Assembly (NCBI GenBank): GCA_905199225.1
Contig: CAJKFS010000019.1
Coordinates: forward strand, 1-40,829
Source: an uncultured Collinsella sp.
Lineage (GTDB): Bacteria; Actinomycetota; Coriobacteriia; Coriobacteriales; Coriobacteriaceae
Length of the DNA stretch: 40,829 bases
Reading direction: 5' to 3'
The notes beneath the pieces were generated by a model, which was not told the DNA's origin, searched no databases, and worked only from the letters and a program-made list of their open reading frames with translations. The position numbers and the translations under genes were made by a program. Positions 6,832 to 16,299 of the stretch are shown here, one piece after another. Positions within the stretch are counted from its first letter, which is position 1; each line of letters begins with the position of its first letter.

Positions 6832-9800
6832 ATGAAAGCGAATTCGGACAAATCTAAGCAGAGTAAAAAAGCGACGCGCCGTGTACTGGCAGGCGTTTTG
6901 TGCGGAGCCTCCGTTTTGAGCCTGGTACTGTCGCTCGTTATGCCCCCGATCTCGCAGGCCATCGCCAACGATGCCCAGACAGTTTCTACCGCGGAAACTG
7001 TAATGGGGGGGTTCCTCAAGTGAGTCCGCTGCTGTAGGTAACACCAGCGAGGATGCCGAAAACCAGAATAGCGACGAGACCGATGGCGGCGAGTCTGGCT
7101 CTTCAAATAGTGTTGAGCAGGCTCAGAGTGCGAATGCGGCTTCAGCGGGAGCGACGGCCACCGTGAAGCCGGGAATTTACGTTCCCACGTCTATCGGTAT
7201 CGGTACGAATATCAATGTCTCAACCCCTGATCCCGGCGTGGCCACCTACGTCGGCCGCGACATGTACATCGGTGGTAAGCCGAGCGATAAGCCGAGCGAC
7301 GGCACTATCGATCTTGATGCGGACAACGCCCCCACCGGCTCATATGCCGCTGAGGCGGAGGGCCTTACCGTGGTCCGTGGCAAGCTTGCCATGAATCCAC
7401 TCAAAGAGAGCTGGCCCTATAATAATAGTAGCGGCGCTGGTTTCCGCTTTGGCACCGTTGGTTTTGGTTCCCAGTTCCGTCCTGTCTACGGCAGCACCGT
7501 GCTTGCGGTCGCCGGAATCGACAGTGCGATCACCAAAATGAGCGTTGGTTACAACGGCAACTTGCCGGGGGCGACTACCGTTGGCGCTTGGAACAAAGGC
7601 GCTTGGGTCGGACAGCAGAGACCTTTTGAGGGCGCGACTCCTTCCGGCTTTGCCTACACCGCGCAAATCGCAGGCCCCATCACATACTGGCGCGATAGCG
7701 ACTATAAACGCCAGTCTGTGGTGACAATGCAGGGTAATTGGCACGAGGGCTTGTCTGCTCTGGAAAGCACCCTGTTCAATAAAGCTGTTGATTTGACTAA
7801 TGTCAACGGTAGCGATTATTCGAGCTATAACGGTACAAATGGATACCTCTCGAAGCTATCGAAACAGCTCGACTCGTTTGAAGATACCGGCGAGGTGGAT
7901 GTCAACGGCTTTGCAGAGCCTAATAGCAACTACGTCATCAACAAGTACAATAACGACGGAACAAGCTATACACTCAAATTCGATGGTAGCGACGATGGTA
8001 GCGGCAAGTCTGTTTCCGGTGCGCTCGATACCGGAATCCCGAGCAATAAGATTCGCAACACCGAGCGACTCATCACCTTTACCGGCGATGGAACTTCTAT
8101 GCAACAGGTCTTCACCATCGCCGGTTCCGAGCTCTCCAACTGGAAGGATGACGTCTACTACCGCGGCGTCGACTTTAAGTTCACCAATATCCCCGAAGGC
8201 GCATCCATTGTCGTGAACGTTACAGGTACTAATCCTGTCGAGTTCCACAACGGCTGGCGCTTCTGGTGGGGAGATACAGAAATATCTCGCGGTTACGAGA
8301 GTCAGTACGCCAAGAAAGACCTTGACGCGAAATACTCGCTGGCCTCCCAGTCCATCATGTGGAACTTCGTCGATACCACCAGCCTTACCATTCGAGGCGG
8401 CATCGCGGGAGAAAACCGCGCGGACTGGGGATACGGCGGCACAGCCACCGGTGCCAAGTGGACTGACGACGATCCTGCGGCGGCTATGATCGGATCGATT
8501 CTCGTTCCCAACGGAAGTTTCGACGACCATGTGACTACCAACGGCCGCGTTTATGTGGGCGTCGATTTCTCAATGAACAGCCCGAAGGTTGCCGCAGCAT
8601 TTGGTGAGGGTAACTCGGCTTCCGTCATCGATATGGATCAGGAGCGTCACAACTTCCCGTGGTCTGGGTCGTATACGCCCGACGGCTCCGCCGTTGTGTG
8701 GAGCAAGGTCGATGCGGCGAACGGCAACACGTCGCTTCCTGGTTCCTCGTGGGCTATCTATGGTTCTGTCGAGAATGCTGTCGCGGGCAAGGACGCTATC
8801 GTGACGGTGACTGACGGTGGCGCAAATGATTACGCTTCGGGTGATGGCAAGCTTCAGTTCAACTATCTGAACCAGAAGGCAAACATCGGCAATTCCAACG
8901 ATACCAACTACTTCACGTATTACATCAAAGAGGAGACGGCGCCGGCTGGCTACCAGAAGTCAGACACCATCTACTATGCCACTATGAACAATTCTGGCGA
9001 GAAGCCGAACTACGTTCAGGGTTACGTGGATGAGAACGGCAAAAATGTTCCGTTCGAGAATAACCCCACAGGTGCCATTCCCAACACCAAGATCATCACC
9101 GGTACGGTGTCTTGGACCAAGGTGGGGGAGGGCGACACAAAACACACTCCTTTGGCTGGTTCTGAGTGGAAACTCACCAAGACTAATGACGCCGATGGTG
9201 CGGCCGTTAACCAGTCCTGGACCGTGAGAGATCAGGTGAGCGACCAGTCGACTTCGAGCGATACCACGTGGGTAGACACCGACACCGCGCCTGGCAAGTT
9301 CACGCTCGAGGGTCTGCTGCCGGGTACGTACACGCTTGTTGAGACCCAGGCTCCGTTTGGCTACAACTTGAACACCACGGTTTATGAGTTCACGGTGTCC
9401 AACGAGGACGGTTTCGTCACGTGGACCGAGGGAAAGAGCCCGACGATTGACGGGAACAACGTCTACATTTCCGACGCCCTTACCACTACGTCCGTGAAGA
9501 TCCCGGTGACCAAATCTGTTCGCAATACGGACTGGCCGAAGGGCGATAAAGACAAATATGTGCCGTTCGAGTTCAGCATCGAGGCTACGGGGGCAAATAA
9601 GGATAGCGCACCTAAGCTTGATCCGACGACTATTTCCGTCGCTCCCGCAGCGGGCTCCACCAAGGTCAACGACATCGTGGCATCCTTTGGCGGTATCTCG
9701 TTCTCCAAAAAGCACCTCGCCAAGATCGACGATTCGAACCCGACTGGCGCCAAGACCTACACCTACACGGTGAAGGAGGTCGCGCCTACCACCGGTGCCA

Positions 9801-10165
9801 TCGATAAGCTCCGCTACTCCAAGGCCGAGTACCAGGTTGCCGTCACGGTGAAGGCCGTCATGAATGAGACCACTGGCAAGTACACCGGTCTTACCACCTC
9901 TACCACCGTTACGCAGATGAAGGACGACATGGGCAACACCCTTGGCGAGAACGGGCAGGGCGTCGTGGTTGAACCCTCCGCCGCCGCGCCCGACGCCATT
10001 CCCGCCTCCACCTTCACCAACACCTACTCCACCTCTTTGCCTCTTTCTGGTATGTCGGGCGTCACTCTGACGTACCTTGCCGGCGCGGCGGTGCTTTGCG
10101 CTGCTGCGGCCTGGATGCACATTCGTCGCAAGGCGAATGCGAAGGGAGGTAAGCGTCGTGAATAA
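6832..10165 (+). CDS. pilus tip adhesin-like LPXTG protein, out of frame at a G7 tract
   Basis: A large surface protein read in two frames. Frame 1 opens at ATG 6832 (AGGAGA upstream) with a signal peptide (basic start, hydrophobic core, SQAIAND) and stops at 7021-7023 after 63 codons. Frame 2 carries the rest to 10165. The frames meet at seven G (7005-7011); with six G they join as VMGGSSSESAAVG, giving about 1110 residues. The large N-terminal region resembles a choice-of-anchor A adhesin domain, ending near IGSILVPNGSFDDHV. A SpaA/Cna-B-like domain (KVGEGDTKHTPLAGSEWKL to GTYTLVETQAPFGY) and a FctA-like isopeptide pilin domain ending STFTNTYS follow. The sorting signal is LPLSG (10037-10051), a membrane span and a basic tail. 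It overlaps the next pilin by 8 bp. The protein is OFF as sequenced unless the tract slips. Confidence 0.8.
7005..7011 (+). repeat. G7 homopolymer at the frameshift point
   Basis: Seven G sit about 58 codons into the tip-adhesin gene, just after its signal peptide. Six G, or nine, would put the signal peptide in frame with the adhesin body; seven leads to TGA at 7021. It is a candidate slipped-strand switch, with sequencing error as the alternative. Confidence 0.7.
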
Positions 10166-11828
10166 GAAAGTTTGCTCCTTCCCGATCATGTTTGCGCTGC
10201 TTGCCCTCCTGATCGGCACCTGCGCGGTTGTGTTCCCCGCTTCCGCGCAGGCCGCGCCGACCTCGACCGGTTCCATTACGGTGAGCGGCACCGTGGCGAG
10301 CAGATACGACGCCTACCAGATCTTTAGCGCCAACGTCGTCGACGGCGACAGCGACGCTAAGATTGCCACCGACCTCGCCTGGGCAAGCAACGCCGTGCGC
10401 GACGCCGCGCTGCCTGTGCTGCACAGCGCCGGCATGCCCAAATCCCAGACCACCGCGCAGGAAGCTGCCGAGTGGCTCAACACCGATTCTCACCTTACGA
10501 GCGCGCTGAGCGCACAGCTCGCTCGTTCCCTCCAGAGTTCTGGCGCCGTGCCTGTGGCCCTTAACGCGGGCACGGCGGCCGAGCTGCCCTGCGGCTACTG
10601 GCTCATCGTCGCCGACGACGACGCCATCGCCCAGAACGAGGCCGGCACCGCGCCGATCATGGCCCTGGTGGGCGGCAGCGCCGTCACCGTCAAGCCCAAG
10701 GCGGCGACGCCCAAGGTGGCCAAGCACGTGCTGGAGGACAGCGCCGCCGCCTGGCAGAAGGCCGCCGACGCCACGGTCGCCGACGACCTGTACTGGCGCC
10801 TCTCTGCCACGGTCCCAGCGGGCCTTACCGCCTACGACACCTATACGGTGCGGTTCGTCGACACCATGAGCGCGGGGCTCGACCCCTCCAAGGTCGCCGC
10901 GAGCATGCGCGTGTACGTGGCGGCGGGCGCGGACGGCGGCTTTGACGCAGTCCAGACCGGCAAGGACGGCCGCGCCGGCACCGAGCCCGCGAAGGGTTGG
11001 ACCGACATCACGGCCCAGTGCGCCACCAAGGTAGCGGCCGACGGTAAGACCTTCACCGTGCGCACCGGCGACCTGGTCGCCGCGCTCGGCGGGGCCGACG
11101 CCTTCACCGCGGGCGCCCGCGTGGTCGCCGTGTACAATGCGCCGCTCAACAGCGCGTGCAACCACGGCATCGCGAAGGGCAACCCCAACGAGGTTTACCT
11201 GCGCTACCCGCGCTCTCCTCTCGCCGACCAGTCCGGCGACGCCGGCTTCACCCGCACGCCGAGCGACGACGCGTGCGCCTACACCTGGGATCTCGCGCTC
11301 ACCAAGCGCGGCAGCGACGGCGACAAGCCGCTTGCCGGGGCGGTCCTGAGCATCGCCGATGACCGCGGCCGCACGTTGGCGGCCGACGGCACGTGGGATG
11401 CGGAGGGCAAGGCCACCGTCACCACGGGCGAGGACGGCCGCGTGACCGTCTCGGGCGTGGACTCGGGCAAGCTGGAGGTCCGCGAGCTCAAGGCGCCCAA
11501 GGGCTACACTGCCTTTGAGGGCACGCGCTCCGTGACGGTCAAGGCCGAGGGCCTGGACGTCGATCAGGTGGCCGCCGCCAAGCCCAAGCTCACCATCACG
11601 GCCGAGTCGCCCCTGCGCGCCGACAGCGCGGACGGGTCGACGGGCAGTCTGGAGGCGTCGCTCATCAACACGCCTACCGGCACACCCCCTAGCATTACCA
11701 CCGGAGGCTTTATGCCCTCGACTGGCGATATGGCAATGTACGCCGCGGCCGCCGCAGCGGTCGCCGGATCCGCGCTCATCGTGGTCGCGCTCCTGGTCAA
11801 GCGGGGAGGTGGCAGCCATAAAGAGTAG
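10158..11828 (+). CDS. minor pilin with sortase signal and isopeptide domains
   Basis: Cell-surface pilin subunit of 556 residues. The start is GTG 10158, chosen because GGGAGGT lies 7 bp upstream and the signal peptide begins right there (MNKKVCSF, hydrophobic core, ASAQA). It overlaps the upstream gene by 8 bp, implying translational coupling. An N-terminal fimbrial domain (YDAYQIFSA) leads to VTVKPKAATPKVAK, where K181 sits like the pilin-motif lysine used by sortases. A D2-type isopeptide domain (DLYWRLSATVPAGL, RFVDTMSAGL) and a Cna-B-like domain (DLALTKRGSDGDKPLAGAVL to KLEVRELKAPKGY) follow. The sorting motif is MPSTG (11712-11726), then a membrane span and VKRGGG tail. It is much more GC-rich than the other two pilin genes. 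Minor or basal status is inferred from gene order. Confidence 0.85.
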   Translation: MNKKVCSFPIMFALLALLIGTCAVVFPASAQAAPTSTGSITVSGTVASRYDAYQIFSANVVDGDSDAKIATDLAWASNAVRDAALPVLHSAGMPKSQTTAQEAAEWLNTDSHLTSALSAQLARSLQSSGAVPVALNAGTAAELPCGYWLIVADDDAIAQNEAGTAPIMALVGGSAVTVKPKAATPKVAKHVLEDSAAAWQKAADATVADDLYWRLSATVPAGLTAYDTYTVRFVDTMSAGLDPSKVAASMRVYVAAGADGGFDAVQTGKDGRAGTEPAKGWTDITAQCATKVAADGKTFTVRTGDLVAALGGADAFTAGARVVAVYNAPLNSACNHGIAKGNPNEVYLRYPRSPLADQSGDAGFTRTPSDDACAYTWDLALTKRGSDGDKPLAGAVLSIADDRGRTLAADGTWDAEGKATVTTGEDGRVTVSGVDSGKLEVRELKAPKGYTAFEGTRSVTVKAEGLDVDQVAAAKPKLTITAESPLRADSADGSTGSLEASLINTPTGTPPSITTGGFMPSTGDMAMYAAAAAAVAGSALIVVALLVKRGGGSHKE

Positions 11829-11936
11829 CTGGCAGCCCCGCAGAGAGCGGGGCGAGACATAGCGAAGCAGATGCTAAGACACAGACAGATGATGATCGAT
11901 CGAATGAGAACCAACCGGAAAACGGAGGAAAAGAAG

Positions 11937-13703
11937 ATGAGCATGAACAAGAACATCGCACGCCTGGCAGTAACCGCCGGCCTCACAGCAGCGCTGAGCT
12001 TCGGCGGCGTCATGGCCCCGGTGACCATGGCGTTTGCTGAGGGTACGCCGGTGGCTACGACGAGTGGCAACGTGACGATTAATGAGGAGACCTACAAGGA
12101 TACGACCTTTAAGGGTATCCAGATTTTCAAGGCTAAGGTTACGCAGGACCAGAAGAGCGAGGGAGTCTGGGATTCCACTGGCGATAAGACCCTTTCCGAT
12201 ATTGATTGGGCAAATAATTCCGTGAAGGCTGCAGTGACTACGGCGTTTGATAATGTTGATAATGGCTCTAAACCTAGTGATTTGCCTAACGATAATTCCG
12301 CTCAGGCATGGGTCAACTTCATCAATAACCACAGTTCTGAAGTTGTGGGCAATAACGTCAATGCCGGAAGTGTGCTCGACATGATTGCTAAGTCGCTTGA
12401 AGGCCAGACGTGGACAGATGCGAAGAGTGGTACCCCGGGAACATTTGAGGGCATCGATGCCGGCTACTGGCTCTTTGAAACGAAGTCGGTCGGTGCAACT
12501 ACTGGAGCAGATCGCAATAAAGACGCTTACACCTCACCGATCTTCGCTGTCGTCGGTGGCGAAGATGTAAAGGTGGAGCCCAAGAAGGATGTCCCCAGCG
12601 TTACCAAGGCAGTCAAGGACGATAACAACGGTAGTTTTGTGACAGATAGGAACAAGGACGTTTTCGAGGCGCCCAATAGGGTTGCGGACTCTGCATCCGA
12701 CCAGCTGATTGAGTACCAGCTTGCAGGTACCGTGGCCAGCAATATCAATACTTACGAAAAGTACAGCTATACCTTTACTGATGATCTGCCTTCTACGATG
12801 GTTCCCAACCTCTCCGACGGTAAACCTGTTGTTGAGGTCAAGATTGACAATGCTAAGGTCAAGGAAGGCTACTACACTGCGAACTACGTCACTGATCAAG
12901 GAAAGAACGAGCTTGTTGTTTCTTTTGACAACCTTAAGGGAGAAATTAAATCTGACAAGGATAAGGATATTACCGTTAGTGGTAGCTCCAAAATCTATGT
13001 GAACTATAAGGCAAAGCTCAACCCTACTAAGGTTAACGCCGATATACTCGGTAAAGGCCAGAAGAATACCGTTACTCTGACCTATTCCAATAACCCCCAC
13101 TCTAACGAAACAGGTACAACAGTCGTGCATCCCGCCTACGACTACACCTACGGCATTGACGTCACCAAGGTTGGTAATGAGGAAACCCCTAAGAAGCTCT
13201 CCGGTGTTGTGTTCAAGCTGCAGGAGAAGAACGACGAGGGCGAACTCGAGAATATGTTCATCGATTGCACCGGTGTAAAACAGACGAACGCCGAGAAAGC
13301 CAAGCTTACCACGGATTCCAGCGGCAAGATTAACGTTGTCGGTCTCGATGAGGGCACTTATGTCCTCACAGAGGTCACGCCCGCACCTGGCTACGATAAC
13401 TCTCACGGCGACAAAGGCATCACGTTCACCATTACAAGCGGTAAGCTTTCCGAGAACGACACCACCGTGGTTACCCCTAAGGCTAAGGTAACTGATGGAG
13501 ACAATCAGACGCTCGTCAAAGTCGAAAACTCCACTGACGGCATGGTGCACCTCACCGTTACCGATAAGAAGGGCTCCAACCTCCCGCTGACCGGTCTTAA
13601 CGGCGTGACCTTCACCTGGATCGCTGGTGGCGCGGTGCTGTGCATCGGCGTGGCGCACCTCATCCGCAGCCGTAAGCAGGCTGAGGAGTCCGAGCAGGAG
13701 TAG
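11937..13703 (+). CDS. major (backbone) pilin, LPLTG sortase substrate
   Basis: Surface pilin of 588 residues, likely the polymerised shaft subunit. The start is ATG 11937 behind GGAGG; an in-frame ATG at 11943 is the alternative. The signal peptide ends near MAFAEG. The fimbrial N-domain (KGIQIFKAKV) precedes VKVEPKKDVPSVTK, where K216 is the candidate pilin lysine. A D2 isopeptide-forming domain (LIEYQLAGTVASNI, SYTFTDDLPSTM) follows, then a Cna-B-like domain (YGIDVTKVGNEETPKKLSGVVFKL to EGTYVLTEVTPAPGY). LPLTG lies at residues 549-553, followed by a membrane span and a basic tail. Class C sortase at 15302 is the expected polymerising enzyme. The gene is AT-richer than the preceding pilin. 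Backbone status rests on the canonical motif and domain order. Confidence 0.87.
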   Translation: MSMNKNIARLAVTAGLTAALSFGGVMAPVTMAFAEGTPVATTSGNVTINEETYKDTTFKGIQIFKAKVTQDQKSEGVWDSTGDKTLSDIDWANNSVKAAVTTAFDNVDNGSKPSDLPNDNSAQAWVNFINNHSSEVVGNNVNAGSVLDMIAKSLEGQTWTDAKSGTPGTFEGIDAGYWLFETKSVGATTGADRNKDAYTSPIFAVVGGEDVKVEPKKDVPSVTKAVKDDNNGSFVTDRNKDVFEAPNRVADSASDQLIEYQLAGTVASNINTYEKYSYTFTDDLPSTMVPNLSDGKPVVEVKIDNAKVKEGYYTANYVTDQGKNELVVSFDNLKGEIKSDKDKDITVSGSSKIYVNYKAKLNPTKVNADILGKGQKNTVTLTYSNNPHSNETGTTVVHPAYDYTYGIDVTKVGNEETPKKLSGVVFKLQEKNDEGELENMFIDCTGVKQTNAEKAKLTTDSSGKINVVGLDEGTYVLTEVTPAPGYDNSHGDKGITFTITSGKLSENDTTVVTPKAKVTDGDNQTLVKVENSTDGMVHLTVTDKKGSNLPLTGLNGVTFTWIAGGAVLCIGVAHLIRSRKQAEESEQE

Positions 13704-13803
13704 CGCTCGCTCACCCATCCCTTTGGCAGGTGGGATGTGATGGCCATGAGACTTGCGGACACCTTTCTCGTCCATCGACGTTCTTGCTTTGCCGTTCTCT
13801 TTT

Positions 13804-13842
13804 CGGGGCAGACTCCACGCTGGAGTTTGCCCCGTTCTTTTT
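13804..13842 (+). terminator. strong terminator after the pilin operon
   Basis: A 14-bp stem (13804-13817 with 13821-13834, one wobble) closes a 3-nt loop and runs into TTCTTTTT. It ends the pilin transcription unit about 100 bp after the backbone gene. Confidence 0.85.
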
Positions 13843-13983
13843 GGACAACACAGGCAGCCTCCACCGTCCGATGCGGACTCATCCGTCATCGCGTTTCTTG
13901 ACTCGTATGAGGTTCGGTTTAAGGTCCGTAGGCGCACGCGCGGTGCGGACGGTTCTCGGCGTTTGCGCCGCAAGCGCAAATAA

Positions 13984-14012
13984 AAACGGCCGGGGTTGCA
14001 GCCCGGCCGTTT
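13984..14012. terminator. second hairpin, possibly bidirectional terminator
   Basis: An 11-bp GC-rich stem (13984-13994 with 14002-14012) closes a 7-nt loop, with A-rich sequence on the left and TTT on the right. It may stop transcription from either side. Confidence 0.6.
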
Positions 14013-14175
14013 AACACGTTAGAAAACTAGGCTGCCCGCGCTCCTTAACACTTACGCGGGATGCGTCGTTTTCTATAAACATTGTATCCCGAATCGCTCA
14101 GTTGATTCGAAATATTTTGAAAACTCAAATGCGGGTCCATACCTGATAGAAATTTCGTTATTTCCGAAAATTATG

Positions 14176-14181
14176 TATAAT
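14176..14181 (+). promoter_or_regulatory. consensus -10 hexamer before the winged-helix gene
   Basis: TATAAT at 14176-14181 lies 29 bp before the ATG at 14211 in AT-rich DNA. No good -35 was found at standard spacing, so an activator may be needed. Confidence 0.45.
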
Positions 14182-14210
14182 TCCAATATTAACTGGAACT
14201 AAGCGAAAAG

Positions 14211-15179
14211 ATGGAAATGAACGAAGCGCTTACCTACTTACAAGAAGCACTAGGCCTCTCCGCCAAGGCTAAAACTTGGCCTGGATCCGCACACTTGCCA
14301 CTGCATCTACGGTCGATTGAGGTCCGCGCCGTTGACGCAAATGGTTTTTCTTTTTTGCTTGCAAGTTTGCCTGCTGGCGTAGGACTTCCCGAGGCTAAGA
14401 GAGTCTATAGCCAGTTAGCCTTGCGTGCGGAGGCTCCTGTCGTCGTTTCGTTTCCTGATGCCGATGCGCGCCAACGCAAGGCATTGGTCGCACAAGGAAT
14501 CCCCTTTGTTTGCTCTGGTAGACAGGCCTTTCTTCCATTTATGGGCGCGGCCTGCACGGAGAGGGGCGGCACTAGATTTCATAATCGCGCGACCAAGATG
14601 TCACCCAACGCGCAGGCTGCCGCAATCTGGGGGGCAGGGCAGGAGTCATATCATTCCGATGACCTTTGTCGTGCGCTTGGGATTTCGGCAAGCCGCGCGA
14701 GTGAGGCCATAACCGAGCTTGTTGACAGGGGGCTCGCAAAGCGCGAACGGCGCGAACGACGTGTCATTGTGTTTCCCGTGGCCGTGGATCTTCTGCTCAG
14801 TGAGCACATGGCAGAGCTCTTCTCGCCTGTCTCGAAGGTCTTTTTTGCAAGGAGGGCACCACAGATCGACTGTCTCGCTGACGCTGGGGAGACAGCGCTC
14901 GCTGCGCGTTCGATGCTCGCGGCTCCGGGCATGGATCAAAAGGCGGTCTTAAGAAGCGTATGGCGTGAACTGCGTGGCCTTGAAGTCGCAGATGGGGAAT
15001 TGTCGGATAACGAAACGGCGATGATCCAAGTGTGGCGCTATGCGCCCGTGTTTGCCGACTCCTCCCGTATCGACGACATTTCACTTGCGCTATCTTTGGC
15101 GGCAATCGACGATGAACGAATTCAGCTCGAAGTCGATCGCATGTTTGGAAAGGAATATCCATGGCAGGAAGCGCTGTAG
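14211..15179 (+). CDS. winged-helix protein of unknown function (AbiEi-like or MarR-like)
   Basis: Cytoplasmic protein of 322 residues with no signal peptide or membrane span. A winged helix-turn-helix is visible near residues 145-190 (DDLCRALGISASRASEAITELVDRG, then a basic RERRERRVIVF wing). The C-terminal part (IQVWRYAPVF, ISLALSLAAIDDERIQLEVDRMF) resembles the end of proteins annotated as AbiEi-family antitoxins or related regulators, but no AbiEii-like nucleotidyltransferase is next to it. Its codon use is less GC-biased than neighbouring housekeeping genes. It stands between the pilins and the sortase with its own promoter and could regulate the pilus locus; that is inference from position. 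The start ATG 14211 has only a weak AGCGAAAAG site; ATG 14217 is possible. Confidence 0.65.
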   Translation: MEMNEALTYLQEALGLSAKAKTWPGSAHLPLHLRSIEVRAVDANGFSFLLASLPAGVGLPEAKRVYSQLALRAEAPVVVSFPDADARQRKALVAQGIPFVCSGRQAFLPFMGAACTERGGTRFHNRATKMSPNAQAAAIWGAGQESYHSDDLCRALGISASRASEAITELVDRGLAKRERRERRVIVFPVAVDLLLSEHMAELFSPVSKVFFARRAPQIDCLADAGETALAARSMLAAPGMDQKAVLRSVWRELRGLEVADGELSDNETAMIQVWRYAPVFADSSRIDDISLALSLAAIDDERIQLEVDRMFGKEYPWQEAL

Positions 15180-15301
15180 AAGGTCTCTAAGAATTCCGAC
15201 CGTAGGCGGTGCTTCGGTCCTGGCTGCGTTGTCCGGGATAGGGGCTCGCGAATCGGCTATTATTTGTTTGGACAACCTGAGCTTTAGGGGAGTGACCGGC
15301 G

Positions 15302-16240
15302 ATGGTGCAGGGCGCCAAACATATGAAGAGCAATAACACCGCGGCAAACGGTGGCTCAAGCCCCCAGCCCAAACCTCGACCAAAGCCTAAGCGTCGTCGC
15401 AAGCGGCTGCCGCGCTGGGCCGACCGGCTCATCACCATCGTTATCATCCTTATTGGCGTTGGCCTTATGACCTGGCCGTGGATCTTGGACCGGCTCGAGG
15501 CCTCGGGTGTGTTCAACCAGATCAGCACCGTGTCCAGCACCGTGGACGCGCTTTCGGAAGAGGAGCGCGAGCGCATCCTGCTGCAGGCGCGCTCCTATAA
15601 CGAGCAGCTGGCGGGCGAGGCCACCGAGCTTCCCGCCGACCAGATCGAGCCCTACGCTCAGCAGCTTATCTTTGACCGCGACCCCATGATGAGCTGGGTC
15701 GAGATCCCCTCCATCGACGTGAGCATGCCCATCTACCACGGCACGAGCGAGGAAGTCCTTATGGCGGGCGTCGGCCACCTGGAGGGCACGAGCCTGCCGG
15801 TGGGCGGCACCTCGACGCATTGCGTGCTCACCGCGCACTCGGGCATGCGCAACCTGAGCATGTTCGACGACATCCATTCGCTGGAGCCCGGCGACTTGGT
15901 ACTGCTGCACACCATGAACAAGACGCTTGCCTACAAGATGGTGGACTCCGAGGTGGTGCTGCCCGAGGAGATGGAGTCGCTGACCATCGAACCCGGCGCC
16001 GATAAGGTGACGCTCGTCACCTGCACGCCCTACGGCGTGAACGACCATCGCCTGCTGGTGCATTGCGTGCGCACCAAGTACAACAAAAAGGACGTCGACA
16101 AGCAAAAGTCGCTGGCCGGCCGCCACTGGGGCAAGCGCGAGTTCGCCGTGCTCATCGTGGTCGTGGCCATCCTGCTGTTGCTGCTGGACATCGTGATCCA
16201 CGCGATTCGCAAACGCCGCAAGGCCAAGGCCTCGGCATAG
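15302..16240 (+). CDS. class C sortase, pilin polymerase
   Basis: Membrane-anchored cysteine transpeptidase, 312 residues, that cleaves LPXTG-like signals and links pilin subunits through a lysine. A basic proline-rich N-terminus precedes a membrane span (LITIVIILIGVGLMTW). The catalytic residues are H179 (TAHSG), C241 (TLVTCTPYG) and R250 (NDHRLLV). A second C-terminal membrane span is typical of class C. The segment FDRDPMMSW corresponds to the lid region with its DPx motif. The start ATG 15302 follows AGGGGAG; ATG 15323 is an alternative. The three upstream sortase substrates are the obvious clients. It is separated from them by two terminators and a regulator-like gene, so it is probably transcribed separately. 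Confidence 0.93.
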   Translation: MVQGAKHMKSNNTAANGGSSPQPKPRPKPKRRRKRLPRWADRLITIVIILIGVGLMTWPWILDRLEASGVFNQISTVSSTVDALSEEERERILLQARSYNEQLAGEATELPADQIEPYAQQLIFDRDPMMSWVEIPSIDVSMPIYHGTSEEVLMAGVGHLEGTSLPVGGTSTHCVLTAHSGMRNLSMFDDIHSLEPGDLVLLHTMNKTLAYKMVDSEVVLPEEMESLTIEPGADKVTLVTCTPYGVNDHRLLVHCVRTKYNKKDVDKQKSLAGRHWGKREFAVLIVVVAILLLLLDIVIHAIRKRRKAKASA

Positions 16241-16252
16241 GACGTCACCCAG

Positions 16253-16288
16253 AACCACCACAATGGGGACAGGTACCTTTGTGGTGGT
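16253..16288 (+). repeat. GGACAGGTACC hairpin repeat after the sortase
   Basis: AACCACCACAATGG (16253-16266) pairs with 16276-16288 apart from one mismatch. It is a diverged copy of the hairpins at 3781, 5354 and 6339, and it directly precedes the 65-bp hairpin repeat; near 5271-5414 the same two elements are neighbours in the opposite order. Confidence 0.65.
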
Positions 16289-16299
16289 CGGGGGCTTCC

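Larger units (their letters stand above)
13704..14210. other. intergenic region between pilins and the winged-helix gene
   Basis: Besides two terminator hairpins (13804-13842 and 13984-14012), this region holds an open frame ending at 13983 with a very basic tail (FKVRRRTRGADGSRRLRRKRK, shown here as a description of composition only). That frame has no credible start after the first terminator. I regard it as a possible gene remnant, not a gene. The last 110 bases are AT-rich and hold the promoter of the next gene. Confidence 0.4.

Noticed and set aside
13753..13983. Open frame of 76 codons with a very basic C-terminus
   Set aside because: Its start would lie before a strong terminator that runs through the frame, and there is no ribosome site or start after the terminator. 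Kept only as a possible remnant.
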